Shown: positions 25,810 to 35,055, counted from the first letter of the stretch. The stretch is 42,585 nt of DNA from DYJK01 sp964464825 (GCA_964464825.1 CAYXKL010000007.1:1-42585); one strand, 5' to 3'. Translations and numbers: made by a program. The notes: generated by a model from the sequence alone, not told the origin.

Positions 25810-27789
25810 ATGAATTACCAGTTAATTAAAAAAGAAGAATTCGATAGAGTACTTTCCCATAGCGGTGATTGGAATGTGAAGATGGAATTGTTTGCAGAGA
25901 TGTGCCGCTACAATACACTTGTTGCAGTTAAGAAAGCCGGTTCGGGTCATTTAGGTTCATCACTCAGCGCTATGGATATTATAACTTATCTCTATTTGAA
26001 TGAACTGAATATATTAAAAGTAGGACTCGAGAGTGAAGACCGTGATATTTACTTCTCATCAAAGGGACATGATGTACCCGGACTCTATTCATTATTTTAT
26101 GCAATCGGTATCCTTCCTGAAGAAAAAATTTTGATGCTGCGCAGATTAAATGGACTCGATGGTCATCCTGAAGTTAGAATACCAGGTATCGAAGCATCAA
26201 CTGGTTCATTGGGAATGGGCATCTCAAAAGCGAAAGGAATGACGTGGGCTAAATCCTATAAAAAATTAGGAGGACATGTTTACGTTCTCACTGGTGACGG
26301 AGAATTTCAGGAAGGACAGATTTGGGAATCACTTCAATCAACTGCTCACCAAAATGTAAATAATATTACCGCAATAATGGATCACAACAAATATCAAACT
26401 GATATGCTGGTTGCTGATGTAAACAACATTGAAGATGTAGTTGAAAAAGTAAAAGCTTTTGGTTGGTATGTTGTTAGAATTGATGGGCACGATTTTGATC
26501 AGCTTAAAAAAACTTTTTCCGAATTGAAAAAAATAACAGACAAACCAAAAATGATTATTGCCGATACCATCAAAGGTAAAGGTGTTTCGTTCATGGAAAA
26601 ACCGGTTATGGAAACTGTCTCAGGGAAAACTTATTACAAATGGCACAGCGGTGCACCGGATGATGATAGTTATGTTAAAGGTTTGGCTGAGATTTCTGAA
26701 AAGATATTCTCGCTTACAAAAAAATTCGGCATGGACAAAATCTTCATACCGGTTAACGAAGCTGAGAATAGACCAATAACAAAAGTTGATAAGGAATTTG
26801 TTACCGAAGCTTACGGTGATGCATTAGTCGAATTAGCTAAAACGAATGACAAAATAATTGTGCTTGATGGTGATCTTTCTGCTGATTGTAAACTAAGAAA
26901 ATTTGAATACACTTATCCCGACCGCTTTATTGAAAACGGGATTGCCGAACAAGATATGGTTTCGATGGCGGGCGGTTTGGCAAAAATGGGTTTGATTCCA
27001 GTGGTAAATACTTTTGCCAGCTTTCTTGCAGCACGTGCAAACGAGCAGATTTATAATAATTCGACAGAAAAAAATAAAATAATTTACACATGTCATTTCT
27101 CAGGTATTATTCCAGCCGGACCCGGTAAATCGCACCAAAGTGTTCGCGATATATCTCTTTTCTCTGCAATTCCAAATGTTACAATAATACAGCCATGCAA
27201 TGCAATTGAAACAAAAAAGTCTGTTGAATACTGTATCAACGAAGCAAAAGAAAATTGCGTTATCCGTTTAGTAATCGGTCCATCACCGGAAAGGATTCTA
27301 CTACCTGATAATTATGAATTTGAAATCGGGATCGGCACCGAATTAACTGTGGGAAATGATGCAATACTGTTTGGATACGGTCCTGTTATGCTGCACGAAG
27401 CATTGGTTGCATCCGATTATTTGAAAAGGGTTGGTTATGGACTGAAAATAGTTAACATGCCGTGGCTAAATAAAATTGATCTTGATTGGATTGCATCAGT
27501 TACAAAAAATTATAAAAAAATAATAGTACTCGAAGATCATTCTGAAATAGGCGGACTTGGCGATAGAATATTAGATGCTCTTGCAGAGATGCATAGTCTG
27601 CAAGGCAAAAAATTTGAGAAGATCGGTCTTGATGATTATCCTGAGTGCGGCACACCATTAGAGGTTTTAGAATATCATGGATTGGATGGTAAATCTCTTG
27701 CAAAAAGAATTTCTGGTATTGATGATTTAGAGAATAAATTAGAAGAAGAAAAAATTAAAACAAAATATACTGACGAAGCACCACAATAG
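25810..27789 (+). CDS. tkt: Transketolase (full length)
   Basis: Thiamine-diphosphate enzyme moving two-carbon units between sugar phosphates in the pentose phosphate pathway. 659 residues. The N-terminal domain has SGHLGSSLSAMDI, the thiamine-diphosphate motif GDGEFQEGQ (Asp163) and NKYQTD. The middle domain has ENGIAEQDMVSMAGG with catalytic Glu380. The C-terminal transketolase domain has GYGPVMLHEALVAS and VLEDHSEIGGLGDRI. N- and C-terminal halves are in one chain rather than split as in some archaea and bacteria. GGAG precedes the ATG. Cytoplasmic. Alternative: a DXS-like enzyme, but length and motifs favour transketolase. It would channel pentoses from the arabinan-type enzymes next door. 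Confidence 0.9.
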   Translation: MNYQLIKKEEFDRVLSHSGDWNVKMELFAEMCRYNTLVAVKKAGSGHLGSSLSAMDIITYLYLNELNILKVGLESEDRDIYFSSKGHDVPGLYSLFYAIGILPEEKILMLRRLNGLDGHPEVRIPGIEASTGSLGMGISKAKGMTWAKSYKKLGGHVYVLTGDGEFQEGQIWESLQSTAHQNVNNITAIMDHNKYQTDMLVADVNNIEDVVEKVKAFGWYVVRIDGHDFDQLKKTFSELKKITDKPKMIIADTIKGKGVSFMEKPVMETVSGKTYYKWHSGAPDDDSYVKGLAEISEKIFSLTKKFGMDKIFIPVNEAENRPITKVDKEFVTEAYGDALVELAKTNDKIIVLDGDLSADCKLRKFEYTYPDRFIENGIAEQDMVSMAGGLAKMGLIPVVNTFASFLAARANEQIYNNSTEKNKIIYTCHFSGIIPAGPGKSHQSVRDISLFSAIPNVTIIQPCNAIETKKSVEYCINEAKENCVIRLVIGPSPERILLPDNYEFEIGIGTELTVGNDAILFGYGPVMLHEALVASDYLKRVGYGLKIVNMPWLNKIDLDWIASVTKNYKKIIVLEDHSEIGGLGDRILDALAEMHSLQGKKFEKIGLDDYPECGTPLEVLEYHGLDGKSLAKRISGIDDLENKLEEEKIKTKYTDEAPQ

Positions 27790-27801
27790 AATTTACATAA
27801 G

Positions 27802-27849
27802 AAAGCTGTCTTAAAAATATTTTTGCAAATGAATTCTTAAGACAGCTTT
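27802..27849. terminator. Bidirectional terminator after transketolase
   Basis: 13-bp stem AAAGCTGTCTTAA / TTAAGACAGCTTT around a 22-base loop between two convergent stop codons. T-runs follow on both strands. Confidence 0.75.
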
Positions 27850-27855
27850 TAAAAA

Positions 27856-28395
27856 TTATAAACTCTCCGGATCTTTCTTATCTTTATCGTCATACCGGTA
27901 TTGAATATTAGAGAATTTTCCTTCGCTTATATCTACAGTTGGATTTTTCTTACCGGGACGTGAAGAATATGTTGCTTTTTCTACTGTGAATTCAAAAACA
28001 CCGGAAACAGTTTTAGCGTTTTCATCTACACTAGTTATAATAGCTTCCCCTTCAATTGTATTCCATTGCGGACCATCGGCACCATCCGGAGCCCATATAG
28101 ATTCGGCATCAGGAGTTTCGCCGGTTTCGTAATTATGCGGACGGTATTGAAGTGTAAACGGAGCTGGATTTTTAAACAATGATGTTTTTAAGTAAAGATA
28201 CAATACTTTATCATCGTACATTGCATGAATCTGCAAAAATTCTTCTTTCCCTAAATTTACAATAACAGCATCATTAACTTTTCCAACGAACTCGTCTCCA
28301 TCAACTTCGCAAGTGAAGACCATTTGAGCATTTATAGAACCGGCTATTATTAGCGAAAACAGAACCCCCAAAAAAAGTGTTTTACTTTTTTTCAT
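27856..28395 (-). CDS. Secreted hypothetical protein
   Basis: 179-residue protein with a clear Sec signal peptide (MKKSKTLFLGVLFSLIIAGSINAQ). The mature part looks all-beta: FTCEVDGDEFVGKV, LQIHAMYDDKVLYLYL, and a late strand VSGVFEFTVEKATYSS followed by VDISEGKFSNIQYRY. This resembles small extracytoplasmic beta-sandwich proteins of Bacteroidota that were never assigned a function (DUF6252-like by appearance, not verified). The tail is charged and disordered (DDKDKKDPESL). Monocistronic, bounded by the shared terminator. Confidence 0.7.
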   Translation of the reverse strand: MKKSKTLFLGVLFSLIIAGSINAQMVFTCEVDGDEFVGKVNDAVIVNLGKEEFLQIHAMYDDKVLYLYLKTSLFKNPAPFTLQYRPHNYETGETPDAESIWAPDGADGPQWNTIEGEAIITSVDENAKTVSGVFEFTVEKATYSSRPGKKNPTVDISEGKFSNIQYRYDDKDKKDPESL

Positions 28396-28522
28396 TTAGC
28401 GTCTCCCGTGTTTAAATCTAATTTTATATGAAATTGGACGCAAAGTATAATTTTTTATTTTTTGCGTCAAGATAAATAATTAAGAATGGTAGAAGAAATG
28501 CACCATAAACATCTTTTTTAAT

Positions 28523-28542
28523 AATCATGCTTATGCATGATT
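28523..28542. promoter_or_regulatory. Palindrome upstream of the Y-family polymerase
   Basis: Perfect 8-bp arms AATCATGC and GCATGATT around TTAT, ending 54 bp before the polymerase start in a 201-bp divergent gap. It is a plausible operator for the polymerase or for the secreted protein gene. It is not an E. coli or Bacillus LexA box, so any SOS link is speculation. Confidence 0.4.
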
Positions 28543-28596
28543 TAAATTCTGTTTCTTATTCATTATTATAAAGTCGAAAAATTCAAGTGTGCTAAA

Positions 28597-29835
28597 TTGC
28601 CTTTAAGAAAATTAGTTTTGGATTTTAATGCATTCTTTGCATCGTGCGAACAGCAGATGAAACCAAAACTGCGCGGCAGACCGGTTGCAGTTGTTCCGGT
28701 TTTGGCAGATACCACTTGTACAATTGCTGCAAGTTACGAAGCAAAAAAATTCGGTATTAAAACCGGCACACTCATCACCGAGGCAAAAAAACTTTGTCCC
28801 GATCTTCAAATCGTTCAAGCACGTCATAGAATTTACATCGAATATCATCACCGACTGATCCGCGCAGTGGAATCTTGCATTCCAGTTGATGCAGTTTTAT
28901 CAATTGATGAAATGGCTTGTTCATTGTTAGGTAAACAACAGAAAAAAGAACATGCTCTGGAGTTAGCACTAAAAATTAAAAAAGAGATTAAAGATCAGGT
29001 TGGTGATTATTTAAAATGTTCAATTGGATTGGCACCAAATCAGTTTTTAGCAAAGACTGCAACAGATATGCAGAAGCCGGATGGACTTGTTGTTATCGAA
29101 GAATCTGATTTACCACAATGTCTATTCAAATTAAAATTACAAGATCTTGTTGGAATCGGAAGAAGGATGGAACCGCGTTTACGAAAGCATGGAATTGATA
29201 CAGTGGAAAAATTGTGTAACGCAAATAAAAGTCTGCTTAGAAAAGTTTGGGGAGGAATTGAAGGCGAAAGATATTATTCACAATTGCGGGGCGAAATAGT
29301 TGTTCGTCCTCCAACACACAGAACAACTGTGGGCCATTCACATGTTATGTCTCCAGAACACAGAACAATAGATGGCGCATATGCAGTACTTAATCGATTG
29401 CTTCAAAAAGCAGCCACTAGATTAAGATATTTAGGATACGCTGCCGGTGCAATGTCAATTGGTATTCGCTTCGTTGGGGGTGGTAAATGGAGAGACGAAG
29501 CTTCATTTTCTTACACACAAAACACACTCGAATTTTTAAAAATCTTTGATGCTCTTTGGGACAGATTTAAAAGCCAAAAAGTCAAACCACTTGCAGTTTC
29601 TGTAACATTTTATAATCTCCTTTTTGAGAATCAGATAACACCATCATTCTTTGAAGATTTTGATAAAATTAAATCACTCAACACGGCAGTTGATAAATTA
29701 AACAAACGATACGGATACGGCGCCGCATATTACGCCGGATCGCACAGCGCACTTAAATCTGCCCCGATGAGAATTGCATTTACGCAAATTCCCGATGTTG
29801 AAATTGAAGAAGACGATATTGAAGATCAAGTATAA
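28597..29835 (+). CDS. Y-family DNA polymerase (DinB/Pol IV-like)
   Basis: Translesion DNA polymerase. 412 residues from a TTG start (TTG-CCT-TTA); no ATG or GTG lies in frame after the upstream TAA, and the N-terminus then matches the family (MPLRKLVLDFNAFFASCEQ). Catalytic carboxylates are Asp9 in LVLDF and Asp104-Glu105 in LSIDEMA. The position after Asp9 is Phe-Asn instead of the usual Met-Asp. The fingers have ASYEAKKFGIKTG, the thumb has a helix-hairpin-helix LQDLVGIGRRMEPRLRKHG, and the little-finger domain follows, ending in an acidic tail (EIEEDDIEDQV). It lacks an obvious beta-clamp QxxLxLF tail. It is probably damage-inducible, with the palindrome at 28523-28542 as possible operator. 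Confidence 0.9.
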   Translation: MPLRKLVLDFNAFFASCEQQMKPKLRGRPVAVVPVLADTTCTIAASYEAKKFGIKTGTLITEAKKLCPDLQIVQARHRIYIEYHHRLIRAVESCIPVDAVLSIDEMACSLLGKQQKKEHALELALKIKKEIKDQVGDYLKCSIGLAPNQFLAKTATDMQKPDGLVVIEESDLPQCLFKLKLQDLVGIGRRMEPRLRKHGIDTVEKLCNANKSLLRKVWGGIEGERYYSQLRGEIVVRPPTHRTTVGHSHVMSPEHRTIDGAYAVLNRLLQKAATRLRYLGYAAGAMSIGIRFVGGGKWRDEASFSYTQNTLEFLKIFDALWDRFKSQKVKPLAVSVTFYNLLFENQITPSFFEDFDKIKSLNTAVDKLNKRYGYGAAYYAGSHSALKSAPMRIAFTQIPDVEIEEDDIEDQV

Positions 29836-30066
29836 TCTGTTCAAGACGGAAAATGATTAAATTCTCATTTATTTGAAGTAAAAAATTTTGAAATAATTTA
29901 CTGTTTATATGAGGAGTTTCTTTAATCAAATCGTCTAAACACAGTAATAAATTTTGAACCCTTGCTATAAATTTATATTTTCAAGTATTCTAAAAGGCTA
30001 CTTAATTGCTCATCATTTCAAAAATAGCAATCACAAAGAAATTATCTAATCAAAAAAAGAGGTGTT

Positions 30067-33000
30067 ATGAAAAAGCAGTTCTTTTTACTATTCCTTCTTC
30101 TCCCATTCATTAAAATTTACCCGCAGATTGATGCACGTATTTTACAATATCCGGATGTATCACAGACGCAAATTATATTTTATTATGCTGGAGATATCTG
30201 GATTGCATCTAAGGATGGAGGAACAGCACACAAATTAAGTTCGCCGAAAGGTCAGGAAATTTTTCCTCGCTTTTCCCCCGATGGATCTAAAGTTGCATTC
30301 AGCGGAAATTACGACGGCAACTTGGATGTTTATGTAATCCCAACAACCGGTGGACTGCCGACACGAATTACCCATCACGGAATGGGCGACAGATTAATCG
30401 ATTGGTACCCGGACGGAAAAAATCTTTTATATGTATCATCAATGAATAGCGGTAAACAGAGATTCAATCAATTCTACAAAGTTTCACCTAAAGGCGGATT
30501 GCCGGAACAATTACAAGTTCCTTATGGAGAAATGGCTTCATTTTCTCCTGATGGCAAAAAAATAGCTTACACAATTAAATCAGAATCATTCCGTACATGG
30601 AAAAGATACCGCGGCGGCGATGCTGCAGATATTTGGATTTATGACCTAGAAAAAAATACTTCTGAACTTGTAATTAAAAATGATGCCGGTGATGAAATAC
30701 CGATGTGGTATAAAGAGAAAATCTATTTCATTTCCGATAGAGGCACAGAAAAACGTTTCAACATCTGGTCTTATGATATCAAAACAAAAGATGTAAAACA
30801 GATAACAACTTTTTCGGATTTTGATATTCACTTCCCTTCAATCGGTCCATCGGAAATAATTTTTGAAGCCGGTGGAAAACTTTATCTTATGAATCTTGCC
30901 GATGAAAAAACACGTGAAATAAAAATTAATGTTGTAACAGATGAAATTACATTGATGCCTAAAGTTGAAAATGTTTCTAGACTAATTCAAAATATTTCAA
31001 TCTCTCCCGATGGCAAACGCGGATTATTCGAAGCACGCGGAGAAATTTTTTCTGTCCCGGCAGAAAACGGTCCCGTTATTAATTTAACAAAGAGCTCCGG
31101 TGCTGCAGAAAGATTCCCAGCATGGTCGCCAGATGGAAAGTACGCAGCTTATTGGAGCGATAAATCCGGTGAATATGAATTGACAATCCGTGATATGGAA
31201 AAACCGAATGTCGAAAAGAAATTAACATCTTATGGAGAAGGATACCGTTATCAATTATTCTGGTCACCAAACAGCAAAATGCTTGCATTCATTGATAAAG
31301 CAATGGAGATTATGATATATGATATTGACAAAGACAAAACTTATAAAGTTGATAAAGCTAAAACATATTATCAGGGAGGTTTAATGAATTACAGCGTTAG
31401 CTGGTCCCCTGATAACAGATGGTTAGCATATCAGCGCGAGGTTGAAAATTTAAATAATGCAATTTTTATTTACGACACAAAAGAATCAAAAAGTACTCAG
31501 GTAACAACCGGTTACTATGCAGATACAAATCCGGTTTTTGATCCAGACGGAAAATATTTATACTTGTTAACTAACAGAACTTTTAACCCAATCTACGGAG
31601 ATGTTGATAATACTTTTATTTATCCCAATACAACAAATTTAGCATTGGTAACTTTAACAGATGATATTCTCTCCCCTCTTGCACCAAAAAATGATACTAC
31701 TTCAATAAAGAAAGATGAAGGAAAGAAGGAAGAATCTAAAGATGGAAAGAAAGAAGAAACAAAAGATGGAAAGAAGGAAGGGACTAAAGATGAAAAGAAG
31801 GATGATAAAACCAAAGAGGTGAAAATTACATTTGATAATTTTGAAAACAGAATTGTAATACTTCCGCCTCAAGCCGGTAATATTGGCAAAGTTCAAGCTG
31901 TAAGCGGCAAGGTTATTTTCCACCGCATTCCCAATACTGGTTCTGCGGATAAAAAACGTCCGGTTATGTTTTATGATTTAGAGAAACGTGAAGAAAAACA
32001 GATTGCAGATGATGCAGACTTTTTCAGTGTGAGTGCAGATGGTAAAAAAATATTGATTGGTAAGAGCGGCAGTTATTCCATAGTTGATATTGCGGCTGAT
32101 CAAAAACTTGATAAAAAAATGCCCACCGCTCAGCTTGAAATGACCGTTAATCCACGCGATGAATGGAAACAAATTTTTAATGATGTTTGGAGATTGGAAC
32201 GTGATTTCTTTTATGATAAGAATATGCACGGTGTTAATTGGAATAAAATGAAAGAACAGTACGGTAAATTAATTGATAATGCCGTTACAAGATGGGATGT
32301 AAATTTTATCATCGGTGAATTGATTTCCGAACTCAACGCATCACACACTTACCGCGGCGGCGGTGATACCGACGAAGCTGATTCCAGAAATGTCGGCTAC
32401 CTCGGCATCGATTGGGAAATTGCTAACGGTGCTTACCGTATCAAAAAAATTATTAATGGTGCTGTTTGGGATAACGAAGTCCGCTCCCCTCTTTCTATGC
32501 CGGGTTTAAAGGTAAAAGAGGGTGATTACATTTTGGAAGTTAATGGCGAGACTCTCGATATTTCAAAAGATCCATGGGCAGCTTTCGATGGTCTTGCAGA
32601 AAAGACAGTTGAACTCACAATTAACAACAAACCAAATCTTGATGGTGCTAAAAAAATTGTCGTGCAGACCCTTGCATCAGAAACACGTCTGCGTAATCTT
32701 GATTGGATCGAAATGAACAGAAGAAGAGTTGAAGAAGCCACAGATGGAAAAGTTGGTTACATTTATGTACCAAGTACTGGAACTGACGGTCAAACAGAAT
32801 TAGTTAGACAATTTGCCGCACAATTCAAAAAAGAAGGTTTAATTGTTGATGAAAGATTTAACAATGGCGGACAGATACCGGATCGATTCATTGAACTACT
32901 CAACAGAAAACCATTAGCATTCTGGGCAGTACGAGATGGAACAAACTGGCAATGGCCTCCTTTAGCACACTTCGGTCCGAAAGTTATGTTAATTAACGGA

Positions 33001-33345
33001 TGGAGCGGTTCTGGCGGAGATGCTTTCCCAGATTACTTCCGCAAAACCGGACTCGGTCCTTTGATCGGCACAAGAACATGGGGCGGATTGATTGGAATTA
33101 CCGGCGCACCGGCATTGATTGACGGAGGTTCCGTTACTGTTCCAACTTTCAGAATGTATGACCCCGATGGCAAATGGTTTAAAGAAGGTCACGGTGTCGA
33201 TCCAGATATTGAAGTGTTGGAAGACCCGGCACAATTAGCAAAGGGTGTTGATGTTCAGCTTGAAAGAGCAATCAAAGAAGTGATGAATGCAATCGAAAAA
33301 AATCCACCGGTATTTCCAAAACAACCGGCGTATGAAAAAAGATAA
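30067..33345 (+). CDS. Tricorn-type S41 protease with beta-propeller and PDZ
   Basis: 1092-residue secreted protease (signal peptide MKKQFFLLFLLLPFIKIYPQ). Residues 25-500 form the TolB/PD40-type beta-propeller region with repeated FSPDGKK/SPDG motifs. A lysine-rich linker (548-586) follows, then a second propeller part, the core domain with His760 in NASHTYRGGGD, a PDZ (VKEGDYILEVNGE), and the S41 catalytic part. The nucleophile is Ser982 in GSGGDAFPDYF, followed by the tricorn signature GTRTWGGLIGI. Family knowledge: degrades peptides to short products. The signal peptide suggests work outside the cytoplasm, unlike the archaeal enzyme. AGAGGTG lies upstream. Intact reading frame. Confidence 0.93.
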   Translation: MKKQFFLLFLLLPFIKIYPQIDARILQYPDVSQTQIIFYYAGDIWIASKDGGTAHKLSSPKGQEIFPRFSPDGSKVAFSGNYDGNLDVYVIPTTGGLPTRITHHGMGDRLIDWYPDGKNLLYVSSMNSGKQRFNQFYKVSPKGGLPEQLQVPYGEMASFSPDGKKIAYTIKSESFRTWKRYRGGDAADIWIYDLEKNTSELVIKNDAGDEIPMWYKEKIYFISDRGTEKRFNIWSYDIKTKDVKQITTFSDFDIHFPSIGPSEIIFEAGGKLYLMNLADEKTREIKINVVTDEITLMPKVENVSRLIQNISISPDGKRGLFEARGEIFSVPAENGPVINLTKSSGAAERFPAWSPDGKYAAYWSDKSGEYELTIRDMEKPNVEKKLTSYGEGYRYQLFWSPNSKMLAFIDKAMEIMIYDIDKDKTYKVDKAKTYYQGGLMNYSVSWSPDNRWLAYQREVENLNNAIFIYDTKESKSTQVTTGYYADTNPVFDPDGKYLYLLTNRTFNPIYGDVDNTFIYPNTTNLALVTLTDDILSPLAPKNDTTSIKKDEGKKEESKDGKKEETKDGKKEGTKDEKKDDKTKEVKITFDNFENRIVILPPQAGNIGKVQAVSGKVIFHRIPNTGSADKKRPVMFYDLEKREEKQIADDADFFSVSADGKKILIGKSGSYSIVDIAADQKLDKKMPTAQLEMTVNPRDEWKQIFNDVWRLERDFFYDKNMHGVNWNKMKEQYGKLIDNAVTRWDVNFIIGELISELNASHTYRGGGDTDEADSRNVGYLGIDWEIANGAYRIKKIINGAVWDNEVRSPLSMPGLKVKEGDYILEVNGETLDISKDPWAAFDGLAEKTVELTINNKPNLDGAKKIVVQTLASETRLRNLDWIEMNRRRVEEATDGKVGYIYVPSTGTDGQTELVRQFAAQFKKEGLIVDERFNNGGQIPDRFIELLNRKPLAFWAVRDGTNWQWPPLAHFGPKVMLINGWSGSGGDAFPDYFRKTGLGPLIGTRTWGGLIGITGAPALIDGGSVTVPTFRMYDPDGKWFKEGHGVDPDIEVLEDPAQLAKGVDVQLERAIKEVMNAIEKNPPVFPKQPAYEKR
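31717..31812 (+). repeat. Four 24-bp tandem repeats in the tricorn gene
   Basis: Four consecutive 24-bp units encode EGKKEESK, DGKKEETK, DGKKEGTK and DEKKDDKT. They form a charged, probably disordered linker between the two propeller parts. A purine-only repeat of this kind can expand or contract by slippage in whole codons. Confidence 0.85.
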
Positions 33346-33391
33346 TAAAGATAATTTGTTATTTTAGCAATTGTAATTTTATTAACTTTTT

Positions 33392-33446
33392 GGAGACATG
33401 GTTCTATAGACCAAGGCGGCGGACTTAGATGGACGCCGCTGTCTCC
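33392..33446. other. Branched inverted-repeat structure in a convergent gap
   Basis: An outer 7-bp stem GGAGACA (33392-33398) / TGTCTCC (33440-33446) encloses two hairpins: GGTT-CTATA-GACC (33400-33412) and GCGGCG (33416-33421) / CGCCGC (33434-33439). It lies between the convergent tricorn and two-domain genes, ending three bases from the latter's stop. It is G+C-rich against an AT-rich background. It may act as a bidirectional terminator or be a small dispersed palindromic element. A functional RNA is not supported. Confidence 0.55.
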
Positions 33447-33449
33447 GCT

Positions 33450-34532
33450 TTAATTGAATAAATCATTCCAAAAATCTTCCCAGAAATTTTCGTTATCGCT
33501 TTTTTGTTTACGCCAGTACTTTGTGTAGTTCTCTTGTGTTAAAATAGCTATTGGTCCTTCGTAAATTCCGCCGTTTACATATCCATCATACACACGGATT
33601 GCAATTGTGTTCTCTTTACCAAATTGTAAAGTGTTTTCCGGAATTTCATATGTTCTTACTTTCTGCCATTCGCTTCTGTTATCCATTCTTTTAGGAATAT
33701 AATCTATTGGTCCGGTTGTGCCCACAAGTTTACCATTTATATATGTTTCATCAAAGTCATCAATTTTACCGGCAAGTAAAACAAGCTTTTTCCCTTTCAA
33801 ATTATTAGGGACAAAAAAAGTGTAACGGTACCATGCGAACCCATCATAATCTTCATAACCTTGCACTTCCCAATTACCCGGTACGTAAATGTTATTCCAG
33901 TTTTTATCGTTATAATTTTTGTCTTTATATGATGGATCATCATCAGCTGCAAATTTCCAAACACCTACTAAATTCAAATCCCAGTTTTTCATTTCATACA
34001 GACCAATATTCCCTTCCAAAATTCCGCCGTCCAATTCAGCATCAAAAACACGAACCGCAATTACATTATCTTTATCATAATTTAAAATGTTTGTTGGTAT
34101 TGTATATTTTCTCCAGGCGTAATACGCAGATGAATAATCAGGCGGAAATGAACCGGAGTAACCAATAAGCTGACCGTTAATAAAAACTTCATCCGCATCA
34201 TCAACTCTGCCTAAATCTAAGACTATGCTCTTTCCCTTATAAGCTGATGGAACTTTAAAAGATTTTCTGTACCAGGCATAGCCGTCGTAACCGTGAAAAC
34301 CTTCATTTTCCCAGGAGGATGGAACTTTAACAATTTCCCAGTTACTTGTATTTATATCCGGTTTAGACCATCTGGAATCATCACCGATTGTGAACCGCCA
34401 CAATCCTCTTAGATCTATTATTCTGCTCACTTCTTGAGCAACTAAATTGCCACCAACAAAGAGAAAGATGCATAGTATGAAGGGGAGTGAATTATTTCTA
34501 TGTTTAGTTAAGGGCTTCATTTTCCGACGCAT
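33450..34532 (-). CDS. Secreted protein with two beta-galactosidase sugar-binding-like domains
   Basis: 360-residue exported protein built almost only of two homologous galactose-binding-like jelly rolls of the kind that begin GH2 enzymes. Domain 1 (about 40-190) and domain 2 (about 195-340) share LRGLWRFTIGDD / LVGVWKFAADDD, VPSSWENEGF / VPGNWEVQGY, DGYAWYRKSF / DGFAWYRYTF, DADEVFINGQLIG / DFDETYINGKLVG, and IAVRVFD / IAIRVYD. No catalytic barrel follows, so it is a binding or scaffold protein, or an accessory to another glycosidase. The ATG at 34532 (MRRKMKPL) or the internal ATG four codons later could be used; both leave a signal peptide ending near VAQ. Internal duplication is plain; function is inferred. 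Confidence 0.82.
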   Translation of the reverse strand: MRRKMKPLTKHRNNSLPFILCIFLFVGGNLVAQEVSRIIDLRGLWRFTIGDDSRWSKPDINTSNWEIVKVPSSWENEGFHGYDGYAWYRKSFKVPSAYKGKSIVLDLGRVDDADEVFINGQLIGYSGSFPPDYSSAYYAWRKYTIPTNILNYDKDNVIAVRVFDAELDGGILEGNIGLYEMKNWDLNLVGVWKFAADDDPSYKDKNYNDKNWNNIYVPGNWEVQGYEDYDGFAWYRYTFFVPNNLKGKKLVLLAGKIDDFDETYINGKLVGTTGPIDYIPKRMDNRSEWQKVRTYEIPENTLQFGKENTIAIRVYDGYVNGGIYEGPIAILTQENYTKYWRKQKSDNENFWEDFWNDLFN

Positions 34533-34611
34533 TTTTTTAACGACAATTTACAATTTTCTGTTTTATTAAGAGTCACACTTTAGTAATTAATTGTAAAAAA
34601 ATGTCACAGTA

Positions 34612-35043
34612 TTAATAACCTATTTCAGCTGAAATAACACTTTCATTTGCCTTTACGTATTCTGCATAGATTGCATTGCACAATCTTCTTACACGGTTGT
34701 TATCATCTGTTTTTGCAATTTCGTAAACTGCTTCCAATCCTTTCGGTTCACCTATTAAATAGAGAGACATTGCAATCAGAACTCTTGTACTTGGATCTTC
34801 GGTATTATTAAGCTCAGCAACCAATGCATCAACAGATTCTGCTATGCGGTATTTACCAGCAAAGTAAATACAGTTTCTTTTTAATCCGTTGTTATCGGAT
34901 ATGATACCAACTTTCAAATTTTCAATTGCTTTTGCGTTGATTACATTTTGTTTGCTTTCTTGTGCTATAGCTGTATTTGCTATGAATGTTACAGCGGCTA
35001 ATACTAATCCGGCTTTCTTTACTAAGTTTAATGTTGTTTTCAT
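34612..35043 (-). CDS. Small exported HEAT-repeat-like protein
   Basis: 143 residues from ATG 35043. That start is chosen because AGGAGGA at 35049-35055 sits directly upstream; a longer frame opening at 35118 has no such site. Signal peptide MKTTLNLVKKAGLVLAAVTFIANTAIAQ. The mature part is helical with HEAT/PBS-lyase-like repeats: GLKRNCIYFAGKYRIAESVDALVAEL, DPSTRVLIAMSLYLIGEPKGLEAVYEIA, DNNRVRRLCNAIYAEYV, each about 30 residues. Such repeats bind partner proteins. Function is unknown. Monocistronic. Confidence 0.78.
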   Translation of the reverse strand: MKTTLNLVKKAGLVLAAVTFIANTAIAQESKQNVINAKAIENLKVGIISDNNGLKRNCIYFAGKYRIAESVDALVAELNNTEDPSTRVLIAMSLYLIGEPKGLEAVYEIAKTDDNNRVRRLCNAIYAEYVKANESVISAEIGY

Positions 35044-35048
35044 TTTAG

Positions 35049-35055
35049 TCCTCCT
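35049..35055 (-). promoter_or_regulatory. Ribosome binding site deciding the HEAT protein start
   Basis: AGGAGGA on the minus strand lies five bases before ATG 35043 and selects it over an upstream ATG at 35118. Confidence 0.8.

Noticed and set aside
33392..33446. tRNA gene
   Set aside because: The cloverleaf-like drawing lacks a TPsiC arm sequence, an anticodon arm with the right loop, and a discriminator/CCA context. It is also too short.
34547..34597. Inverted repeat TTTACAATT / AATTGTAAA between two minus-strand genes
   Set aside because: Arms are AT-only apart from one base pair and are separated by 33 bases. Too weak to call a terminator or operator.
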